Shown: positions 1-8,910, counted from the stretch's first letter. The stretch: 64,000 nucleotides of DNA from Pseudoalteromonas flavipulchra NCIMB 2033 = ATCC BAA-314 (GCA_000814665.1 JWIH01000012.1:1-64000), one strand, 5' to 3'. Notes: generated from the sequence alone by a model not told the origin. A program made the numbers and translations.

Positions 1-960
1 AATTGTGCCTGACGTTCTGCTTCCTCACGCTCGGCTTGTTCTTGAGCTATTTTTGCTTGGCGTTCCGCTTCTTCACGCTCAGCTTGCTCTTTGGCTAACT
101 GTTCTTGGCGTTCTGCTTCTTCACGCTCGGCTTGCTCTTTAGCCAATTGCGCCTGACGTTCCGCTTCCTCACGTTCAGCTTGTTCTTTCGCTAATTGTGC
201 CTGACGCTCTGCCTCCTCACGCTCAGCTTGTTCTTTCGCTAATTGCGCCTGACGTTCTGCTTCTTCACGCTCAGCTTGCTCTTTGGCTAACTGTTCTTGG
301 CGTTCTGCTTCTTCACGCTCGGCTTGTTCTTTTGCAAGTTGTGCCTGACGTTCTGCTTCCTCACGCTCGGCTTGCTCTTTGGCTAACTGTTCTTGGCGTG
401 CTGCTTCCTCACGCTCAGCTTGTGCTTTCGCAAGTTGTGCCTGACGTTCTGCTTCCTCACGCTCAGCCTGTTCTTTCGCTAATTGCGCCTGCCGTTCTGC
501 TTCCTCACGCTCGACTTGTTCTTTCGCTAATTGTGCCTGACGCTCTGCCTCTTCACGCTCAGCTTGTTCTTTCGCTCGTTGCGCCTGACGTTCAGCTTCT
601 TCACGCTCAGCTTGTTCTTTTGCAAGTTGCGCCTGACGTTCTGCTTCCTCACGCTCGGCTTGCTCTTTCGCTAATTGTACCTGACGTTCTGCCTCTTCAC
701 GCTCGGCTTGTTCTTTCGCTAATTGCGCCTGACGCTCTGCTTCTTCACGCTCAGCTTGCTCTTTAGCTAGTTGCGCCTGACGTTCCGCTTCTTCACGCTC
801 AGCTTGTTCTTGAGCTAATTTTTCTTGGCGTTCTGCTTCCTCACGCTCAGCTCGTTCTTTTGCTTGTTGCGCCTGACGCTCAGCCTCTTCACGCTCTGCT
901 TGCTCTTGAGCTAATTTTGCTTGGCGTTCTGCTTCCTCACGCTCAGCTTGTTCTTTTGCT
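1..960 (-). repeat. Tandem array of 48-bp repeats inside ftsY (about 20 copies)
   Basis: The motif CACGCTC (once CACGTTC) recurs at about 26, 74, 122, 170 and so on to 938, exactly every 48 bases, giving 20 units plus a degenerate one near 986. Every unit is 16 codons, so the ftsY frame is kept. On the coding strand a unit reads roughly AEREEAERQAQLAKEQ, predicting one long charged helix. Units differ by scattered, mostly synonymous changes. The array may continue left of the window. Confidence 0.95.
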
Positions 961-1046
961 AACTGTTCTTGGCGTTCAGCTTCTTGTTGCTCTTTATCGG
1001 ATTTACCAAAGCCCAACCAAGATAAAAATTTGTTTTTCTTTCCCAT
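1..1046 (-). CDS. ftsY: Signal recognition particle receptor FtsY, N-terminal part (runs off the left edge)
   Basis: FtsY is the membrane-associated SRP receptor GTPase that delivers ribosome-nascent chain complexes to the Sec translocon. Only about 348 N-terminal codons are visible; the NG GTPase domain must lie beyond the left edge. The start (ATG at 1046, reading leftwards) gives MGKKNKFLSWLGFGKSDKEQ, which closely resembles the E. coli FtsY start (basic patch, then FFSWLGFG). The divergent neighbour rsmD is the same as in E. coli. After about 20 residues the protein becomes a repetitive, highly charged A-domain rich in Glu, Gln, Ala and Arg, built from a 16-residue unit. FtsY A-domains are normally acidic and poorly conserved, but such a regular array is unusual. 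The long plus-strand open frames here are antisense shadows of the repeats. Confidence 0.9.
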   Translation of the reverse strand, partial: MGKKNKFLSWLGFGKSDKEQQEAERQEQLAKEQAEREEAERQAKLAQEQAEREEAERQAQQAKERAEREEAERQEKLAQEQAEREEAERQAQLAKEQAEREEAERQAQLAKEQAEREEAERQVQLAKEQAEREEAERQAQLAKEQAEREEAERQAQRAKEQAEREEAERQAQLAKEQVEREEAERQAQLAKEQAEREEAERQAQLAKAQAEREEAARQEQLAKEQAEREEAERQAQLAKEQAEREEAERQEQLAKEQAEREEAERQAQLAKEQAEREEAERQAQLAKEQAEREEAERQAQLAKEQAEREEAERQEQLAKEQAEREEAERQAKIAQEQAEREEAERQAQ

Positions 1047-1308
1047 ATTCACTTATGACCGTGTTAGATAAATTGCATAAACCCAAAGCAAAATGTTGAT
1101 GATCTTGCTACCATACTCGAAAACGCCAATCCGCATTAGCTTATTGCTTTTACTGGGATTGATATCACACTTAATTTTGGGCTCGAAAGGCAAGCCGAGG
1201 ATGGCAACCTTAGTGCTTAGACAAAATTGTGTGCAAGTGTACCATGTTCCGTAAGGATGAAAAATCCTGACACCAAGAACCTTTAATAAAGAAGCAAATT
1301 ACGTCGCT

Positions 1309-1893
1309 ATGAGAAAATCTAAGCCCAAGTCAAATACCAAACAGTCTGGTTTCATCCGCCTGATCAGCGGTAAGCATAAAGGTCGCAAGTTACCAGTTCA
1401 TGATGTTGTGGGATTAAGACCAACAACAGATAGAATGAAAGAAACCGTTTTTAATTGGCTCATGCAGGACGTAAGAGACGCAAAAGTACTCGATTGCTTT
1501 GCTGGTGCTGGCAGTCTAGGATTTGAGGCTATTTCGCGCTTCGCTGCAAGCGGGACCTTTATCGAACTGGATAAAACCGCGGCGACGCAGCTTAGCAATA
1601 ATGCAACTTTACTCAAACTGGATAACGTTGAAATCATTAATACCGACGCGTTAACCATGCTGGCAAATAACCTTAAGCAACAGCAATATAACTTGGTTTT
1701 TATTGACCCCCCCTTTCGCAAAGGGCTTGTGACTCCTTGTTGTAATTTACTTGAGACACAATCTTGGCTCAGCGAAGACGCACTCATCTATGTTGAATTT
1801 GAACAAGAGGCACAACCTGAAACACCAGAAAATTGGCAAGTAATTAAAGAAAAGCATGCAGGACAAGTGATCTGCCGCCTTTATCAGCGCTGA
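1309..1893 (+). CDS. rsmD: 16S rRNA (guanine(966)-N2)-methyltransferase RsmD
   Basis: RsmD is a SAM-dependent methyltransferase that modifies G966 of 16S rRNA in assembled 30S subunits. The 194-residue product has the family start (LISGKHKGRKLPV, then GLRPTTDRMKETVFNWL), the SAM-binding loop DCFAGAGSLGFEA at about residues 62-74, and the catalytic motif DPPF in FIDPPFRKG (about residue 133). Length is normal for RsmD. The gene is divergent from ftsY, as in E. coli. The 262-bp intergenic region (1047-1308) must hold both promoters, but I see no convincing sigma-70 box pair there. Confidence 0.95.
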   Translation: MRKSKPKSNTKQSGFIRLISGKHKGRKLPVHDVVGLRPTTDRMKETVFNWLMQDVRDAKVLDCFAGAGSLGFEAISRFAASGTFIELDKTAATQLSNNATLLKLDNVEIINTDALTMLANNLKQQQYNLVFIDPPFRKGLVTPCCNLLETQSWLSEDALIYVEFEQEAQPETPENWQVIKEKHAGQVICRLYQR

Positions 1894-1936
1894 AATTCCC
1901 TCATAAAGAATGAAAAAACAGCCGCTAGCGTATGAC

Positions 1937-1965
1937 ATGACAGGGCTGGTATTTTTAGCTATAAT
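1937..1965 (+). promoter_or_regulatory. Sigma-70 promoter of the rpsU operon
   Basis: ATGACA (1937-1942, 5/6 match to TTGACA), a 17-bp spacer and a perfect TATAAT (1960-1965). Transcription should start near 1972, giving a leader of about 108 nt before rpsU. Confidence 0.8.
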
Positions 1966-1977
1966 TTAGGCTTTACA

Positions 1978-2040
1978 TGCGGTCTTGCTTCAGATTACAA
2001 TACCGCACCATTTTTGAACCAATTGGCTAGTTTTTAGCCA
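1978..2040 (+). promoter_or_regulatory. Structured 5' leader of rpsU (two hairpins, possible attenuator)
   Basis: First hairpin: TGCGGTCTTG (1978-1987) pairs with CAATACCGCA (1998-2007) with one mismatch, and is followed within 3 nt by a run of five T. Second hairpin: TGGCTA (2024-2029) pairs with TAGCCA (2035-2040). Both lie between the predicted start site and the ribosome-binding site. The first resembles a weak intrinsic terminator, so attenuation is possible; this is inference. Confidence 0.4.
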
Positions 2041-2079
2041 GATAGAGCTAAGCTCATTAATTAGGTAGGTGAATTTTTA

Positions 2080-2295
2080 ATGCCAGTAATTAAAGTAAGA
2101 GAAAACGAGCCGTTTGACGTTGCACTACGTCGTTTCAAACGTTCATGTGAAAAAGCAGGTATCCTTTCTGAAGTTCGTCGTCGCGAGCACTACGAGAAGC
2201 CAACTGCTGAGCGTAAGCGCAAAAAAGCTGCAGCGGTTAAGCGTCACATGAAGAAGCTTTCTCGCGAAAACGCACGTCGCGTTAAATTATACTAA
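2080..2295 (+). CDS. rpsU: 30S ribosomal protein S21
   Basis: S21 is a small basic protein of the 30S platform needed for efficient initiation. The 71-residue product ([20 protein letters not shown] at the N-terminus, Arg/Lys-rich C-terminus ending ARRVKLY) is full length and nearly identical to enterobacterial S21. It is the first gene of the macromolecular-synthesis operon (rpsU, dnaG, rpoD), here with yqeY inserted 20 bp downstream. A GGTAGGTG Shine-Dalgarno-like stretch precedes the ATG. Confidence 0.97.
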   Translation: MPVIKVRENEPFDVALRRFKRSCEKAGILSEVRRREHYEKPTAERKRKKAAAVKRHMKKLSRENARRVKLY

Positions 2296-2315
2296 TCAGT
2301 ATTGGTCTTGTATCA

Positions 2316-2762
2316 ATGAGCTTATTAGTTACGCTAAAAAACGCGCAAAAAGAAGCGATGAAAGCCAAAGAGAAACTTCGTCTTGGCGCGATTCGTGCGG
2401 TACTTGCTGAAATTAAACAGCGAGAAATCGACAACCAAACTACACTAGACGACGCAGGCATTACTGCGGTTTTAGTTAAGTTGGTTAAGCAGCGTCGCGA
2501 TTCTTATACCCAGTATAAAGATGCAGGGCGTGAAGACTTAGCTGATATCGAAGCTAACGAAATTAGCGTACTTGAGACATTCCTTCCTAAGCCACTTAGC
2601 GAAGATGAAATTGTCGAGCTAATTGATGCCGTGATTGCACAAACTGGTGCGTCAGGCATGCAAGACATGGGCAAAGTAATGGGTGCGATTAAAGCAGAAG
2701 CTGAAGGTCGTGCTGATATGGGTAAAGTCTCTGGTTTAATTAAGCAAAGACTTACCGCTTAA
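2316..2762 (+). CDS. yqeY: GatB/YqeY domain protein
   Basis: A 148-residue protein of the YqeY family, related to the C-terminal tRNA-interacting domain of the amidotransferase subunit GatB. It is predicted helical, and ends with the family's glycine-rich segment MGKVMGAIKAEAEGRADMG. The molecular role is not established. In many proteobacteria yqeY sits between rpsU and dnaG, as here, suggesting a link with translation. It starts 20 bp after rpsU and is followed by an intrinsic terminator. Confidence 0.9.
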   Translation: MSLLVTLKNAQKEAMKAKEKLRLGAIRAVLAEIKQREIDNQTTLDDAGITAVLVKLVKQRRDSYTQYKDAGREDLADIEANEISVLETFLPKPLSEDEIVELIDAVIAQTGASGMQDMGKVMGAIKAEAEGRADMGKVSGLIKQRLTA

Positions 2763-2792
2763 GCCCACATACAATTGTATGATTGATAAGTG

Positions 2793-2822
2793 AACCGAGC
2801 CTAGTGCTCGGTTTCTTCGTTT
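2793..2822 (+). terminator. Intrinsic terminator between yqeY and dnaG
   Basis: AACCGAGC (2793-2800), loop CTAGT, GCTCGGTT (2806-2813), followed by a T-rich tail. The 8-bp stem sits where E. coli also has an internal terminator upstream of dnaG, a site thought to limit primase level. Confidence 0.8.
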
Positions 2823-2875
2823 TAGGCGTCATGCGTATCAATGCAGCGCTAATAAGATACCTTAATTGAATTAAG

Positions 2876-2906
2876 TTGATTTTTTCTCGTTGCTACTTGA
2901 TATAAT
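2876..2906 (+). promoter_or_regulatory. Promoter upstream of dnaG (extended -10)
   Basis: TGATATAAT (2898-2906) is a perfect TATAAT with an upstream TG, an extended -10. A weak -35, TTGATT (2876-2881), lies at a long 19-bp spacing. The leader to the dnaG ATG would be about 25 nt. Confidence 0.6.
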
Positions 2907-2939
2907 GCGCTCACTCACTAGTACAACTTCGGAACTTAA

Positions 2940-4679
2940 ATGAAAGGCAAAATCCCTAGACAGTTTATTGATGACTTGCTCGCAAGAGCGGACATTGTCG
3001 AGCTCATAGACGGTCGTGTGGGATTAAAAAAAGCAGGAAAAGACTATCAAGCCTGCTGTCCATTTCACAATGAAAAAACGCCTTCATTTACCGTGTCACG
3101 TGATAAACAGTTTTATCATTGCTTCGGATGTGGTGCTAATGGCAACGCTATTTCCTTTTTAATGGAATACGACAAGCTTGAGTTTGTTGATGCCATTGAG
3201 GAACTAGCCGCCCTATTAAACTTAGAAGTACCACGCGAAAACGCCCCACAAGGGCCGCAGCGTTCAATGGAAGAAAAAAAGTCTGACTATGACTTAATGC
3301 TCCAAGCCGCTAAGTTTTACCAGCATCAGTTAAAACACCATAGCAATGCCACTCAAGTAATTGACTACGTAAAAGGCCGCGGCCTGAGTGGCGAAACTGT
3401 ACAAAAGTTTATGATTGGTTATGCACCACCTGAGTGGGAGTCATTGTGTAATCAAATAGCCCGCAAGCCTGAGCACAAACAACAGCTGCTTGATTTAAAG
3501 TTAGCATCAGAAAAGTCAGCTGGCCGCCAATTTGACTTCTTCCGCGATCGCTTGATGTTCCCTATTCGTGATAAACGTGGTCGTGTCATCGCATTTGGCG
3601 GAAGGATAATGGGTGCAGATCAAGGCCCTAAATATCTAAACTCGCCCGAAACACGCATTTTCCATAAAAGTTTCGAACTTTATGGTTTTTATGAAGCTAA
3701 ACAAGCCCATAAGCAATTAGATAAAGTGTTGATTGTGGAAGGCTATATGGACGTCGTTGCCCTAGCAGAAAAAGGCATTGATTACGCCGTTGCCGCATTA
3801 GGCACTGCAACCACCGCTGAACACATGCAAACTTTGTTTCGTAATACCGACAGAGTGATCTGCTGCTACGACGGTGACAGAGCTGGCCGCGATGCTGCTT
3901 GGCGTGCGCTTGACCACGCTTTACCTAACTTAAAAGACGGTAAGTCTCTACAGTTTGTCTTTTTACCTGATGGTGAAGATCCAGACTCATTGGTACAGCA
4001 AGAAGGCAAAGATGCCTTTGAAGCACGGCTAGAAACAGCAAGCGATTATACGCAAGTATTGTTTACCAAATTACGTGAGCAATGCGACCTTACAAATGAT
4101 GCAGGCAAATCCAAGCTGCTTACCGATGCCATTCCACTGATCAGCAAAATACCCAGTGACTACTACCAAGAGAGTTTATTAACAACCTTAGCCAGGTTAA
4201 TTGGTCGTACTCGTGAGCAACTTAGTGCTAAATTGGCAAGTAACAAACAGCAGAATAAAATTGAGCGCCAATTTAAAGTCACGCCGATGCGTCGAGCGAT
4301 TGGCTTACTGCTCCAACATCCACAGCTTGCGCAAACGGTTGAGTATATGCCTGAACTCGGTGAAATGGCGATCCCAGGTATTCAACTGCTGCTGAGCTTA
4401 CAAATGTTATGTCACGATAATCCGCAAATAAACACAGCACAGTTACTTGAACATTATCGCGATCAGGCTGAATTCGACGCCTTGAAAAAGCTTGCGGTGT
4501 GGCAACATGGCGTTGCTGAAGATAGGCTAGAAGACGAATTTAAAAATACTTTTCAATTTATTGAAGATCAGTGTTTAAATTATCGCCTAGAGACCCTATT
4601 AATAAAGGAGAAAACCGAAGGCCTAACAAATGATGAGCGGCTAGAATGCGCACTCCTTACCCAAGCGCTTAAACAGTAG
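2940..4679 (+). CDS. dnaG: DNA primase DnaG
   Basis: DnaG synthesises the RNA primers for Okazaki fragments and docks on DnaB helicase. The 579-residue protein has an N-terminal zinc finger (C40, H43, C61, C64), the RNA polymerase core, a TOPRIM fold with IVEGYMDVVAL (about residues 262-272) and YDGDRAGRDAA (about 308-318) carrying the metal-binding acidic residues, and a C-terminal helicase-binding region. Length is normal. It lies between an internal terminator and rpoD, as in E. coli. Confidence 0.97.
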   Translation: MKGKIPRQFIDDLLARADIVELIDGRVGLKKAGKDYQACCPFHNEKTPSFTVSRDKQFYHCFGCGANGNAISFLMEYDKLEFVDAIEELAALLNLEVPRENAPQGPQRSMEEKKSDYDLMLQAAKFYQHQLKHHSNATQVIDYVKGRGLSGETVQKFMIGYAPPEWESLCNQIARKPEHKQQLLDLKLASEKSAGRQFDFFRDRLMFPIRDKRGRVIAFGGRIMGADQGPKYLNSPETRIFHKSFELYGFYEAKQAHKQLDKVLIVEGYMDVVALAEKGIDYAVAALGTATTAEHMQTLFRNTDRVICCYDGDRAGRDAAWRALDHALPNLKDGKSLQFVFLPDGEDPDSLVQQEGKDAFEARLETASDYTQVLFTKLREQCDLTNDAGKSKLLTDAIPLISKIPSDYYQESLLTTLARLIGRTREQLSAKLASNKQQNKIERQFKVTPMRRAIGLLLQHPQLAQTVEYMPELGEMAIPGIQLLLSLQMLCHDNPQINTAQLLEHYRDQAEFDALKKLAVWQHGVAEDRLEDEFKNTFQFIEDQCLNYRLETLLIKEKTEGLTNDERLECALLTQALKQ

Positions 4680-4685
4680 AAGTTC

Positions 4686-4714
4686 TAGTCAATAGCAATT
4701 TTCGGTGCTATAAT
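4686..4714 (+). promoter_or_regulatory. Promoter in the dnaG-rpoD gap
   Basis: TAGTCA (4686-4691, 4/6), a 17-bp spacer and TATAAT (4709-4714) preceded by TG at the extended -10 position. It would let rpoD be transcribed independently of dnaG. Confidence 0.6.
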
Positions 4715-4800
4715 GTTCTATTCACTGCGTCATCAAAATTTAGCTGTTAAATAGCTGGCGCCTGTTGTATCAACTTTTCAGAGTGGAAGCAAATTTCTCT

Positions 4801-6651
4801 ATGGATCAATCTCCTCAGTCACAACTCAAACTTCTGATTCAGAAAGGTAAAGAGCAAGGTTATTTAACTTTTGCAGAAGTTAACGATCATCTTCCACAAG
4901 ACATCATAGACTCAGATCAGGTAGAAGATATCATCAGCATGATCAACGATATGGGTATTCAGGTCTCTGAAAATGCGCCTGATGCTGATGAGTTGATGAT
5001 GCAAGAAACAACAACAGATGAGGATGCTGCAGAAGCAGCGGCTGCGGCTTTAGCAACAGTAGAAAAAGAAATTGGCCGCACAACTGACCCTGTTCGTATG
5101 TACATGCGTGAAATGGGTACGGTTGAACTTCTAACTCGTGAAGGCGAAATCCAAATCGCTAAGCGTATTGAAGAAGGGATCAACCAAGTACAGATTTCTG
5201 TTGCAGAATACCCTGAAGCTATTACTTACCTGCTAGAGCAATGGGACAAGTACGAAGCAGAAGAAATGCGCCTAAGCGACATTGTTTCTGGTTTCTTTGA
5301 TCCTAATGCTATCGAGGAAGACGAAGCACCAATTTCAGCAACACACATCGGTTCTGAGCTAAGTGATGAAGACTTAGATGACGAAGATGATGATGAAGAT
5401 GATGACGATGATGACTCAGAAGAAGGCGATTCAGGTCCAGATCCTGAAGAAGCTCGTGAGCATTTTGAACAACTTCGTACGCTGTACAATAAAGCGCGAG
5501 AAATTTTTGAAAGTAAAGGTCGCTCGCACCCAGATGCGAAAGCTGCAATTCAGGAAATCGGCGATCACTTCCGTACTTTCAAGTTAGTTCCTAAGCAATT
5601 CGATCGCATGGTAAACAACATGCGCGACATGATGGATAAAGTGCGTGTTCAAGAACGCATCATCATGAAGCAAGCAGTTCAGATTGCTAAGGTTCCAAAA
5701 AAGGTTTTCGTTAAGCACTTTGCTAACAATGAAACCGATACCGCATGGATCGATGCTGAAATTGCATCAGGTGAAAAACACTCAGCAAAACTTGCTGAAG
5801 TAAAACCTGAAATCGAGCGTTGTGTTAACAAGCTTAAAGCGTTTGAAGATAGCACAGGTCTTAGCATTGAGCGTATTAAAGACATCAACCGTCGCATGAG
5901 TATTGGTGAAGCAAAAGCTCGCCGTGCGAAGAAAGAAATGGTTGAAGCGAACTTACGTCTTGTAATTTCAATCGCTAAAAAGTATACCAACCGTGGTCTG
6001 CAGTTCTTGGATCTGATCCAAGAAGGTAACATCGGTCTGATGAAAGCGGTTGATAAATTTGAATACCGTCGTGGTTATAAGTTTTCAACATACGCAACGT
6101 GGTGGATCCGTCAGGCGATCACGCGCTCAATTGCGGATCAGGCAAGAACTATCCGTATTCCAGTGCATATGATTGAAACAATCAACAAGCTAAATCGTAT
6201 CTCTCGTCAAATGCTACAGGAAATGGGCCGTGAGCCAAGTCCTGAAGAATTGGCAGAACGTATGATGATGCCTGAAGACAAGATCCGCAAAGTGTTAAAA
6301 ATCGCCAAAGAGCCGATCTCAATGGAGACGCCAATTGGTGATGATGAAGATTCACATCTTGGTGACTTTATCGAAGACACTACTATCGAGTCACCGATTG
6401 ATTCAGCAACGATGGAAAGTCTTCGTGGCGCGACCAACGAGGTACTTGCAGGTCTTACCGCTCGTGAAGCTAAAGTACTACGTATGCGTTTCGGTATCGA
6501 TATGAATACAGACCACACGTTAGAAGAAGTGGGTAAACAGTTTGATGTAACACGTGAGCGTATTCGTCAGATTGAAGCTAAAGCGCTACGTAAGCTGCGC
6601 CACCCTTCTCGCTCAGATCTGTTAAAGAGCTTTTTAGACGTTAAGGGCTAA
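4801..6651 (+). CDS. rpoD: RNA polymerase sigma factor RpoD (sigma-70)
   Basis: The main vegetative sigma factor (616 residues). The ATG at 4801 was chosen because [12 protein letters not shown] aligns with the E. coli start [12 protein letters not shown]; the in-frame TTG at 4765 would add 12 unrelated residues. Region 1.1 is followed by region 1.2 ([16 protein letters not shown]), a non-conserved insert, region 2 ([20 protein letters not shown], for -10 recognition and melting), region 3 and region 4.2 ([20 protein letters not shown], for -35 recognition). The insert contains a very acidic stretch around residues 189-210, almost all Asp and Glu. Confidence 0.98.
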   Translation: MDQSPQSQLKLLIQKGKEQGYLTFAEVNDHLPQDIIDSDQVEDIISMINDMGIQVSENAPDADELMMQETTTDEDAAEAAAAALATVEKEIGRTTDPVRMYMREMGTVELLTREGEIQIAKRIEEGINQVQISVAEYPEAITYLLEQWDKYEAEEMRLSDIVSGFFDPNAIEEDEAPISATHIGSELSDEDLDDEDDDEDDDDDDSEEGDSGPDPEEAREHFEQLRTLYNKAREIFESKGRSHPDAKAAIQEIGDHFRTFKLVPKQFDRMVNNMRDMMDKVRVQERIIMKQAVQIAKVPKKVFVKHFANNETDTAWIDAEIASGEKHSAKLAEVKPEIERCVNKLKAFEDSTGLSIERIKDINRRMSIGEAKARRAKKEMVEANLRLVISIAKKYTNRGLQFLDLIQEGNIGLMKAVDKFEYRRGYKFSTYATWWIRQAITRSIADQARTIRIPVHMIETINKLNRISRQMLQEMGREPSPEELAERMMMPEDKIRKVLKIAKEPISMETPIGDDEDSHLGDFIEDTTIESPIDSATMESLRGATNEVLAGLTAREAKVLRMRFGIDMNTDHTLEEVGKQFDVTRERIRQIEAKALRKLRHPSRSDLLKSFLDVKG

Positions 6652-6670
6652 AAAGTAGCAAATAAGATTA

Positions 6671-6696
6671 AGGCCGCTATTCAGCGGCCTTTTTTA
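6671..6696 (+). terminator. Intrinsic terminator after rpoD
   Basis: AGGCCGCT (6671-6678), loop ATTC, AGCGGCCT (6683-6690), then a run of T. A perfect 8-bp GC-rich stem, 20 bp after the rpoD stop codon. Confidence 0.92.
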
Positions 6697-6723
6697 TAGT
6701 AATTGGATTAAATAGGTATACAC

Positions 6724-7596
6724 ATGGCTTGGATCCAAATCCGAATTTATTCAGATAAAGCCGATGCCGATGCTTTAAGCGATATGCTTATGGATGTCGG
6801 TTGTCCGTCTGTCACATTCATGGATAGTAAAAACAATCCCGTTTACGAACCAAAACCTGGCGAAGTCATCTTATGGCCTGAGACAACGGTGATCGGTTTA
6901 TTTGAAGCGAACCATGATATGCAAGCAGTCGTTGACTTTGTCCAGTCACAATATGACAAGCCGTTAAACTACAAGCTTGAACAGCTAGAAGACAAAGACT
7001 GGGAACGCGAGTGGATGGATAATTTCCACCCAATTAAGTTTGGCGAGAGATTATGGATTTGCCCAAGCTGGCGTGATGTGCCAGATCCCAATGCCGTCAA
7101 TGTGCTACTGGATCCTGGTCTTGCATTTGGTACTGGTACCCATGCCACAACCGCACTTTGCCTGCAATGGTTAGAACAACAAGACCTCAGCGGCAAAACG
7201 GTCGTTGATTTTGGTTGTGGCTCTGGGATTTTAGGGATCGCAGCAATCAAATTAGGCGCTGAGCGTGTGATTGGTATTGATATCGATCCACAAGCGCTTA
7301 TCGCAAGCCGTGATAATGCCGAGCGTAATGGCGTTGCAGATAAGCTAGAAGTGTATTTACCTGAAAATCAGCCGCAATTCAGTGCTGATATCGTTGTTGC
7401 TAATATTCTTGCACAGCCGCTGAGAGAGCTACACGAAATCATTCTCGGCTTCTTGGGCGACAAAGGTGCCATCGCCATGTCTGGTATTTTAGAAGAGCAA
7501 GCACAATCTGTTGCGGATGTTTATGCGCCATTTTTAAAGCTAGACAACATTGCTCAACAGGGTGAATGGACGCGCGTCAGCGGTGTGAAAAAATAA
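6724..7596 (+). CDS. prmA: Ribosomal protein L11 methyltransferase PrmA
   Basis: PrmA trimethylates L11 at several amino groups using SAM. The 290-residue protein has the N-terminal L11-recognition domain, the linker [14 protein letters not shown] (about residues 131-144), the SAM motif [15 protein letters not shown] (about 160-174) and the NIL catalytic-loop motif in [10 protein letters not shown]. Length is normal. It is followed by its own terminator, so it is a single-gene unit, although prmA commonly neighbours dusB-fis in this group. Confidence 0.96.
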   Translation: MAWIQIRIYSDKADADALSDMLMDVGCPSVTFMDSKNNPVYEPKPGEVILWPETTVIGLFEANHDMQAVVDFVQSQYDKPLNYKLEQLEDKDWEREWMDNFHPIKFGERLWICPSWRDVPDPNAVNVLLDPGLAFGTGTHATTALCLQWLEQQDLSGKTVVDFGCGSGILGIAAIKLGAERVIGIDIDPQALIASRDNAERNGVADKLEVYLPENQPQFSADIVVANILAQPLRELHEIILGFLGDKGAIAMSGILEEQAQSVADVYAPFLKLDNIAQQGEWTRVSGVKK

Positions 7597-7659
7597 GGCT
7601 GCTAACGTCACGCTGACAAAAGTATCAGCGAGTCAATGAAAGTTAGTAAGTTTTAACTG

Positions 7660-7696
7660 GTAAAGCCTGTAATTAACAGGCTTTACGCATTTTTCA
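7660..7696 (+). terminator. Intrinsic terminator after prmA
   Basis: GTAAAGCCTGT (7660-7670), loop AATTA, ACAGGCTTTAC (7676-7686), then GCATTTTTC. A perfect 11-bp stem. The rest of the 303-bp prmA-dusB gap contains an AT-rich tract and the dusB-fis promoter, and no gene. Confidence 0.85.
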
Positions 7697-7837
7697 CAGC
7701 TTAAATTTTCGGCTCAAATTGTACCTTTAAAATTGTTTTTGCATAAATTTCGTGCAAATTATCTGGGCTCTCAGGTTGTTATCAAATGTCAACCCATAAA
7801 GTTCAAAAAAAAAGCAATTATGTTCAATTTATAACCT

Positions 7838-7872
7838 TTGATTTTTGCGAAAAAAACCGTAAACTTAGCGCC
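7838..7872 (+). promoter_or_regulatory. Probable dusB-fis promoter with GC-rich discriminator
   Basis: TTGATT (7838-7843), a 16-bp spacer, TAAACT (7860-7865), then the GC-rich discriminator GCGCCCC (7868-7874). An A-rich tract lies in the spacer and AT-rich DNA upstream. GC-rich discriminators mark promoters repressed by ppGpp/DksA, and the enteric dusB-fis promoter is a classic case. That this one behaves the same way is inference. Confidence 0.5.
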
Positions 7873-7899
7873 CCTTGAGGTAAGGCGGATTAAACTGTA

Positions 7900-8865
7900 G
7901 TGCGTATTGGTCCATACCAACTTGAAAACAATCTTATCGTAGCACCAATGGCTGGGATCACCGACAGACCGTTTCGACAACTATGTCGACGTCTAGGTGC
8001 TGGGCTTGCGGTATCAGAAATGTTGTCTTCAAATCCAAAAGTGTGGAAAACCGATAAGTCGCAAAATCGCATGGATCACAGCGGTGAATCGGGCATTCGC
8101 TCGGTACAAATCGCAGGAGCAGATCCTGAGTTGATGGCGCAAGCAGCACAATTTAATGTCGCAAACGGTGCGCAGATCATAGATATCAATATGGGCTGCC
8201 CCGCTAAGAAAGTGAACAAGAAGCTTGCAGGCTCAGCATTGTTGCAATATCCAGAGTTGGTTGACGAAATCGTAACCGCTGTGGTTGCTGCCGTTGACGT
8301 ACCTGTGTCGTTAAAAATCCGTACAGGATGGGACACAGACAATCGTAACGGTGTTGAGATTGCTCGCATAGCTGAACGTCGAGGCATTGCTTCGCTAGCC
8401 GTGCATGGCCGTACAAGAGCATGTATGTATAAGGGCGAAGCTGAATACGCCACGATCAGAGAAATTAAACGTTCAGTATCTATTCCTGTGGTAGCAAACG
8501 GTGACATTACGTCTCCTGAAAAAGCGAAACAGGTGCTGGAATACACGGGCGCAGATGCCATTATGATTGGTCGAGCCGCCCAAGGTCGTCCTTGGATTTT
8601 CCGAGAAATAGACCACTATTTGCAAACCGGTGAACATTTGCCAGAACCTGAAATAGCAGAGGTTCGAGCAATATTGATGGAGCACTTAGTAAATCTTCAT
8701 CAATTCTATGGTGAGCCAATAGGAGCGCGCATCGCACGCAAGCATGTATCTTGGTATTTGCAGGCCCATGACCAAGAAGGTCAATTTAGGCGAGTATTCA
8801 ATGCCTTGGAGACGCCAGAAGCGCAAATCGAGGCATTAGAAGACTATTTTGAAACATTAGGGTGA
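7900..8865 (+). CDS. dusB: tRNA-dihydrouridine synthase B
   Basis: DusB is a flavoenzyme that reduces uridine to dihydrouridine in the D-loop of tRNA. The 321-residue TIM-barrel protein contains APMAGITDRPFRQLC near the N-terminus, NMGCPAKKVNKKLAGSALLQ with the catalytic Cys (about residue 100), HGRTRA and GRAAQGRPWIFRE (FMN phosphate binding). The GTG start at 7900 aligns with the E. coli start MRIGQYQL. Cotranscription with fis 45 bp downstream is expected, as in enterobacteria. Confidence 0.96.
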   Translation: MRIGPYQLENNLIVAPMAGITDRPFRQLCRRLGAGLAVSEMLSSNPKVWKTDKSQNRMDHSGESGIRSVQIAGADPELMAQAAQFNVANGAQIIDINMGCPAKKVNKKLAGSALLQYPELVDEIVTAVVAAVDVPVSLKIRTGWDTDNRNGVEIARIAERRGIASLAVHGRTRACMYKGEAEYATIREIKRSVSIPVVANGDITSPEKAKQVLEYTGADAIMIGRAAQGRPWIFREIDHYLQTGEHLPEPEIAEVRAILMEHLVNLHQFYGEPIGARIARKHVSWYLQAHDQEGQFRRVFNALETPEAQIEALEDYFETLG

Positions 8866-8910
8866 ATGAATTTATTCATCCTTCAGGCTAACTAAGAAAG
8901 AGACATAACG

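Noticed and set aside
1..960. Regular 48-bp repeats as a CRISPR array
   Set aside because: There are no unique spacers; the units abut each other and are in frame with a protein.
197..1099. Two plus-strand open frames with Leu/Val/His repeats
   Set aside because: They are antisense readings of the ftsY repeat array; repeats of 48 bp keep several frames open. The minus-strand frame gives a recognisable FtsY start.
4765..4800. Upstream TTG extension of rpoD by 12 codons
   Set aside because: The ATG at 4801 aligns exactly with the E. coli RpoD start; the extension is not similar to anything.
5226..5489. Minus-strand Ser-rich open frame
   Set aside because: It is the complement of the Asp/Glu codon tract in rpoD; there is no ribosome-binding site and no independent family features.
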